Position numbers and translations under genes: made by a program. This document shows, piece after piece, positions 5,742 through 8,422 of a DNA stretch of 8,422 nucleotides. The notes beneath the pieces are model-generated. The model was not told the origin of the DNA and made no database searches. It worked only from the letters and a program-made list of their open reading frames with translations. Origin of the DNA: JARRRL01 sp037380725. Lineage in GTDB: Bacteria > Pseudomonadota > Gammaproteobacteria > Pseudomonadales > JANQJO01. The stretch is taken from NCBI GenBank assembly GCA_037380725.1, contig JARRRL010000178.1:1-8422 (forward strand), read 5' to 3'. How positions within the stretch are numbered: the stretch's first letter is position 1; each line of letters starts with the position of its first letter.

Positions 5742-7544
5742 ATGTTTATGTCTATCTTTTACGAATACGAAAACCATGATCACGAAAGCCATGACCACGA
5801 AAGCCATGATAAAAAAACACTGACTAAGCCGTTACATCCACTTTCCGTTTTGTTGGCCAGCGTCTGTTTAATGGGGCCGACGGGTATCCAGGTGGCCTAT
5901 GCCGATCAACAGGGAGGCGAATCGTGGTTCCAGCATTCACCACGTGAGTCGGGGTGGTCGTCTCAATCTATGAGGAGTCGACATTTTGAGCGTGAGACGA
6001 TCGCTCAGCAACGACACGTACCGGAGCGACACATACCGGACAACCAAATAACACCAGAATTTATCAATGAATTTATGAATGTGCTGTCTGATGTGATGGC
6101 GCAGCTACCCAGTCCCTCAATGCAGCCAGGATCAAGTGGACCGATTTTGGGTCCCGTTTATGGAACCAACTTTGGCCCCGCTCCGATGGGACCCATGCCT
6201 GGCGCAGGCTCATGTTTGGCACCCTCTGCACAATGTATGGGCTTTGGTTCGAATATGCTTACTCCACCTGGACCTGGTTTTATGCCTGGCCCGATGTTTG
6301 ATCCGTTGATGATGCCGAATGACGGTTCGCGTGTGCTTATGGGGACGATTTCGGAAACGGCGGTAGGACGATCTCAGAACGTGGATTTGTCTGGACAAAT
6401 CATGATGCTCAGCGATCGCGACCAAACGGAAATTTTTGTGTACGCGACTGGGTTGGCAGCGGGGACGTACTCCACACATGTTCACAATTTACCGTGCTCG
6501 CTGGGAGGAGGAGGTCACTACAAGCTGGATCCGACGGTGAGTGAGGTCATGGAGACGAATGAAATTTGGCCGACTTTGGAGGTCGATGAGGCAGGTGTAG
6601 GGCGCGGGTATGCGCATGTATATGCCGCAGCGCGCACATCGGCACAATCGGTGGTTGTGCATGGCGCGAATGGAGAGCGTATTGCGTGCGGTGATTTTGA
6701 AGATCGACGACAGGGTGCGGTTTTTTCCGGAACGTTTTCGCCAGTAGTGCCGAGCGACGCTGGACAGATGTGTGACGATACGGCGCTCATTTCGGGCACC
6801 GCTCAATTATCACGCTTGGGTGATAGCGCGGTGCTGCAACTGTCTGTATCTGGGTTGCAGCCGAATACGATGTACCCAGCCCATGTTCATGAATATCGCT
6901 GTGAGTTCAACGCCGGAGGCGGGCATTACCAACATGACCCATTTGCTGACAATTTGCAGGGAGAGGATCGGGTTTATAACGAAATATGGCCTACTGTCGT
7001 GTCGAATGCCGAGGGTTACAGTGCGGTTTCATTGAGCATTGATCATTCGGTGCGCGGTGATGCTCAGTCTGTTGTGCTGCATGCCCCCAGTGGGGAAAAA
7101 CTCGTCTGTGCGAATTTAGATGGTGCGGTCCCTGCTGTCAGCGTGGCGACGGGGCAGGTTTTGATGACGCCGATGGGCTTGGAACGCGGTTATGCACTTC
7201 GTGGGCAGGCCCTGATGATGAGAACGCCCCATGATGGTTCCACGCTGCTGTTCAAAGGTACCGGTTTCTCAAGCGGAAGTGGTTTTTATACTACTTATGT
7301 TGGTGATGAGCGCTGCGCCTTAGGCGGGGGTAACCCCATCAGTCTTCGTGATTATGGCAATCAGTGGAGTCCCATTCAAATGAACCTGAGAAATCAGGGG
7401 CAGTATGTCGATGGGGGCGCTGGGACGATGGCCGGTTTGCGGGTGCTGCCAAATTTCCTCGCTGGTCCTGAAGCGCAATCACTGTTGATCTATGATATGG
7501 GTGATAGTTCACCAATCGCCTGCGTGGATTTTGTTACACAGTAG
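5742..7544 (+). CDS. Exported tandem Cu-only SOD-like protein
   Basis: A 600-residue protein. Starts at 5742 and 5748 are both possible; only the second has a weak AGAG at suitable spacing (5738-5741). A polar His/Asp/Glu-rich stretch with HDHES repeats precedes a signal peptide (about 25-54, cleavage after AYA), so export to the periplasm or beyond is likely. A Pro/Gly/Met-rich linker follows (about 122-200, ten Met, C158, C165). Then come three domains resembling Cu/Zn superoxide dismutase. Domain 1 (198-318) has HVH (H246, H248), H259 and H307 at the copper-ligand positions, a possible C252-C316 disulfide and R313 matching the active-site Arg. Domain 2 (345-459) has H381, H383, H395 and H447, with Lys453 replacing the Arg. 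Domain 3 (469-597) lacks all the His ligands. The zinc loop His residues and the electrostatic loop are missing throughout, as in copper-only SODs. Dismutase activity or copper binding is inferred; a purely adhesive or structural role is the alternative. Confidence 0.75.
   Translation: MFMSIFYEYENHDHESHDHESHDKKTLTKPLHPLSVLLASVCLMGPTGIQVAYADQQGGESWFQHSPRESGWSSQSMRSRHFERETIAQQRHVPERHIPDNQITPEFINEFMNVLSDVMAQLPSPSMQPGSSGPILGPVYGTNFGPAPMGPMPGAGSCLAPSAQCMGFGSNMLTPPGPGFMPGPMFDPLMMPNDGSRVLMGTISETAVGRSQNVDLSGQIMMLSDRDQTEIFVYATGLAAGTYSTHVHNLPCSLGGGGHYKLDPTVSEVMETNEIWPTLEVDEAGVGRGYAHVYAAARTSAQSVVVHGANGERIACGDFEDRRQGAVFSGTFSPVVPSDAGQMCDDTALISGTAQLSRLGDSAVLQLSVSGLQPNTMYPAHVHEYRCEFNAGGGHYQHDPFADNLQGEDRVYNEIWPTVVSNAEGYSAVSLSIDHSVRGDAQSVVLHAPSGEKLVCANLDGAVPAVSVATGQVLMTPMGLERGYALRGQALMMRTPHDGSTLLFKGTGFSSGSGFYTTYVGDERCALGGGNPISLRDYGNQWSPIQMNLRNQGQYVDGGAGTMAGLRVLPNFLAGPEAQSLLIYDMGDSSPIACVDFVTQ
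5775..5810 (+). repeat. 15-bp tandem repeat encoding HDHES
   Basis: Two 15-bp units of catgaycacgaaagc differ at one base and are followed by a partial third (catgat). They encode HDHESHDHESHD ahead of the signal peptide, giving an unusually long and acidic n-region with potential metal ligands. A run of seven A (5811-5817) follows directly. Confidence 0.9.
6012..6041 (+). repeat. 15-bp tandem duplication encoding RHVPE/RHIPD
   Basis: Two in-frame 15-bp units match at 13 of 15 positions and encode RHVPE and RHIPD. They lie in the linker between the signal peptide and the Met-rich segment. Confidence 0.75.
6105..6326 (+). other. Met/Pro/Gly-rich linker segment
   Basis: This part of the SOD-like gene encodes a low-complexity segment rich in Pro, Gly and Met with motifs such as PMGPMPG and MPGPM, plus two Cys. 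Met-rich stretches occur in periplasmic copper-handling proteins, so a copper-collecting role is possible. It could also be only a flexible spacer. Confidence 0.5.
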
Positions 7545-7555
7545 GCGTTTATTAC

Positions 7556-7591
7556 GTTCTATTACCTGTTCTATTAACTGTTCTATTACCT
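7556..7591. repeat. 12-bp tandem repeat, 3 units
   Basis: Three units of gttctattacct, the middle one with a single change, lie just after the stop codon of the SOD-like gene. Confidence 0.9.
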
Positions 7592-7594
7592 AAG

Positions 7595-7637
7595 AAGTAG
7601 TCATATTACGTAAGTAGTCACATTACGTAAGCGGTCA
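7595..7637. repeat. 17-bp tandem repeat, about 2.5 units
   Basis: Two units of aagtagtcatattacgt, differing at one position, are followed by a diverged partial unit. Each junction creates the palindrome TTACGTAA (7606-7613, 7623-7630). The 17-bp length is not divisible by three, unlike the arrays inside genes. Confidence 0.85.
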
Positions 7638-7647
7638 AAATGGTTTC

Positions 7648-7684
7648 CACGGCGCACGCGGTATCCAGCGAGTGAGGCGCCGTG
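7648..7684. terminator. Possible hairpin between convergent genes
   Basis: An 8-bp perfect inverted repeat, cacggcgc (7648-7655) and gcgccgtg (7677-7684), has a 21-base loop and is followed by only three T. On the minus strand TTTT comes several bases after the stem. It could stop transcripts from both sides, but the long loop and short T run make it weak. Confidence 0.35.
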
Positions 7685-7708
7685 TTTGATCAGCTATTTG
7701 ATCAGCTA
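7685..7708. repeat. 12-bp perfect duplication over the tas-like stop codon
   Basis: Two identical copies of tttgatcagcta lie head to tail. The second includes the TAG stop codon of the minus-strand gene, so the stop codon itself has been duplicated. Each copy contains the palindrome TGATCA. Confidence 0.9.
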
Positions 7709-8422
7709 GGGGCAGGGATTGGGGTGTTGTTTGTGGATTACGTCAATGGCTTGCAGCACCTCGTGGCTGAGTTGCACATTGATGCTTTGAATGTTTTCTT
7801 TTAACTGGGACAGCGTGGTGGCGCCGATGATGTTGCTGCTTACGAAGGGGCGCGTAGTCACGTAGGCCAAAGCCATTTGCGCGGGTGAAATCCCGTGTGT
7901 TTCGGCAAGGCAGCAATACGCTTCTGTGGCGAGATGCGCGGCTTGAGTGCTGTAGCGTGAGAAACGGTTAAACAAGGTTAAACGCGCATTGATGGGTTTG
8001 GCACCATTCCGGTATTTACCCGTTAGGACGCCGAAGGCGAGCGGGGAGTATGCCAATAATCCGATGTGCTCACGATGACTGATTTCCGCGAGACCGATTT
8101 CATACGTGCGATTCAGTAAATTGTAGGGGTTTTGAATCGACACCAGGCGTTCCAAACCCAATTGTTCGGCGAGCATTATGGCTTTCATGGTACCCCAGGG
8201 GGTTTCATTGGAGACACCGATGCAGCGAATTTTACCTTCACGTACGAACTCAGAGAGGATGTGTAGGGTTTCGGCGAGTGGTGTGGCGTCGGGGTCTTCT
8301 TCTTGCGCTTGGTAACCCAATTGGCCGAAGTAGTTCGTGTTGCGATCGGGCCAATGAAGTTGGTACAGGTCGATGTAGTCGGTTTGTAAACGCGTGAGGC
8401 TGGCATTGAGCGCCTCCGTCAG
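7706..8422 (-). CDS. tas: Tas-like NADP(H)-dependent aldo/keto reductase (5'-partial)
   Basis: The frame is open to the right edge, so the start lies outside the window; the visible part has 238 residues. The sequence follows Tas proteins closely from memory: TDYIDLYQLHWP near the start, then RCIGVSNETPWG, SIQNPYNLLNRTYE, LLAYSPLAFGVLTGKY, NARLTLFNRFSRY, ISPAQMALAYV, NIIGATTLSQLKENI and a Pro-rich end, HPNPCP. The His in QLHWP (residue 23 of the visible part) is the catalytic-tetrad His; the Asp, Tyr and Lys lie in the missing N-terminus. E. coli Tas is about 346 residues, so roughly 110 are missing. The family forms a TIM barrel and reduces aldehydes or ketones with NADPH in the cytoplasm. 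E. coli tas was named for complementing tyrosine auxotrophy; the substrate here is unknown. The gene converges on the SOD-like gene. Confidence 0.9.
   Translation of the reverse strand: MTEALNASLTRLQTDYIDLYQLHWPDRNTNYFGQLGYQAQEEDPDATPLAETLHILSEFVREGKIRCIGVSNETPWGTMKAIMLAEQLGLERLVSIQNPYNLLNRTYEIGLAEISHREHIGLLAYSPLAFGVLTGKYRNGAKPINARLTLFNRFSRYSTQAAHLATEAYCCLAETHGISPAQMALAYVTTRPFVSSNIIGATTLSQLKENIQSINVQLSHEVLQAIDVIHKQHPNPCP

Noticed and set aside
5623..5823. 66-codon plus-strand frame overlapping the start of the SOD-like gene
   Set aside because: Its second half is the HDHES array read in another frame, and the upstream part has no recognisable features. Coupling to the SOD-like gene cannot be shown.

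Overview
The window reads as a bacterial chromosome segment, most likely from a gammaproteobacterium. GC content looks close to 50%. The best taxonomic clue is the right-hand gene, whose protein can be followed along most of its length against the Tas-type aldo/keto reductases of Proteobacteria. I see no tRNA, rRNA, CRISPR array, insertion sequence or phage gene.

Layout. (1) Positions 2-3736 (+) are the 3' part of a very long reading frame that enters from the left edge. It encodes a giant protein that I read as a strongly eroded nonribosomal peptide synthetase (NRPS): an adenylation-like segment, a carrier-like segment and two condensation-like segments in the usual order, with the catalytic signatures lost. 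Its last part (about 3478-4053) is in a different frame, and the switch falls in or near a 15-bp tandem array. (2) Positions 4123-5088 (-) encode a predicted metzincin-like zinc protease with an unusual zinc motif and a duplicated half-domain. (3) Positions 5089-5741 are a long AT-rich divergent intergenic region with one candidate promoter. (4) Positions 5742-7544 (+) encode an exported protein with three tandem Cu/Zn-SOD-like domains. Two keep a copper-only type of active site and the third has lost it. (5) Positions 7706-8422 (-) are the 3' part of a tas-like aldo/keto reductase gene that runs off the right edge.

The four transcription units do not form one operon: the first two converge, the middle two diverge and the last two converge. 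I see no shared pathway. The SOD-like gene has a possible copper theme: a His/Asp/Glu-rich N-terminus, a Met-rich linker and copper-type His ligands.

The most striking window-wide property is the number of short tandem duplications, about a dozen. Every one inside a coding region has a unit divisible by three (12, 15, 18 or 24 bp, with 15 bp recurring five times) and mostly falls in a linker or loop. Those between genes use other lengths as well, such as 17 bp. This suggests a genome prone to short tandem expansion, with selection keeping the frames open even in the eroded NRPS-like gene. All family assignments here come from reading motifs by eye, without database searches.
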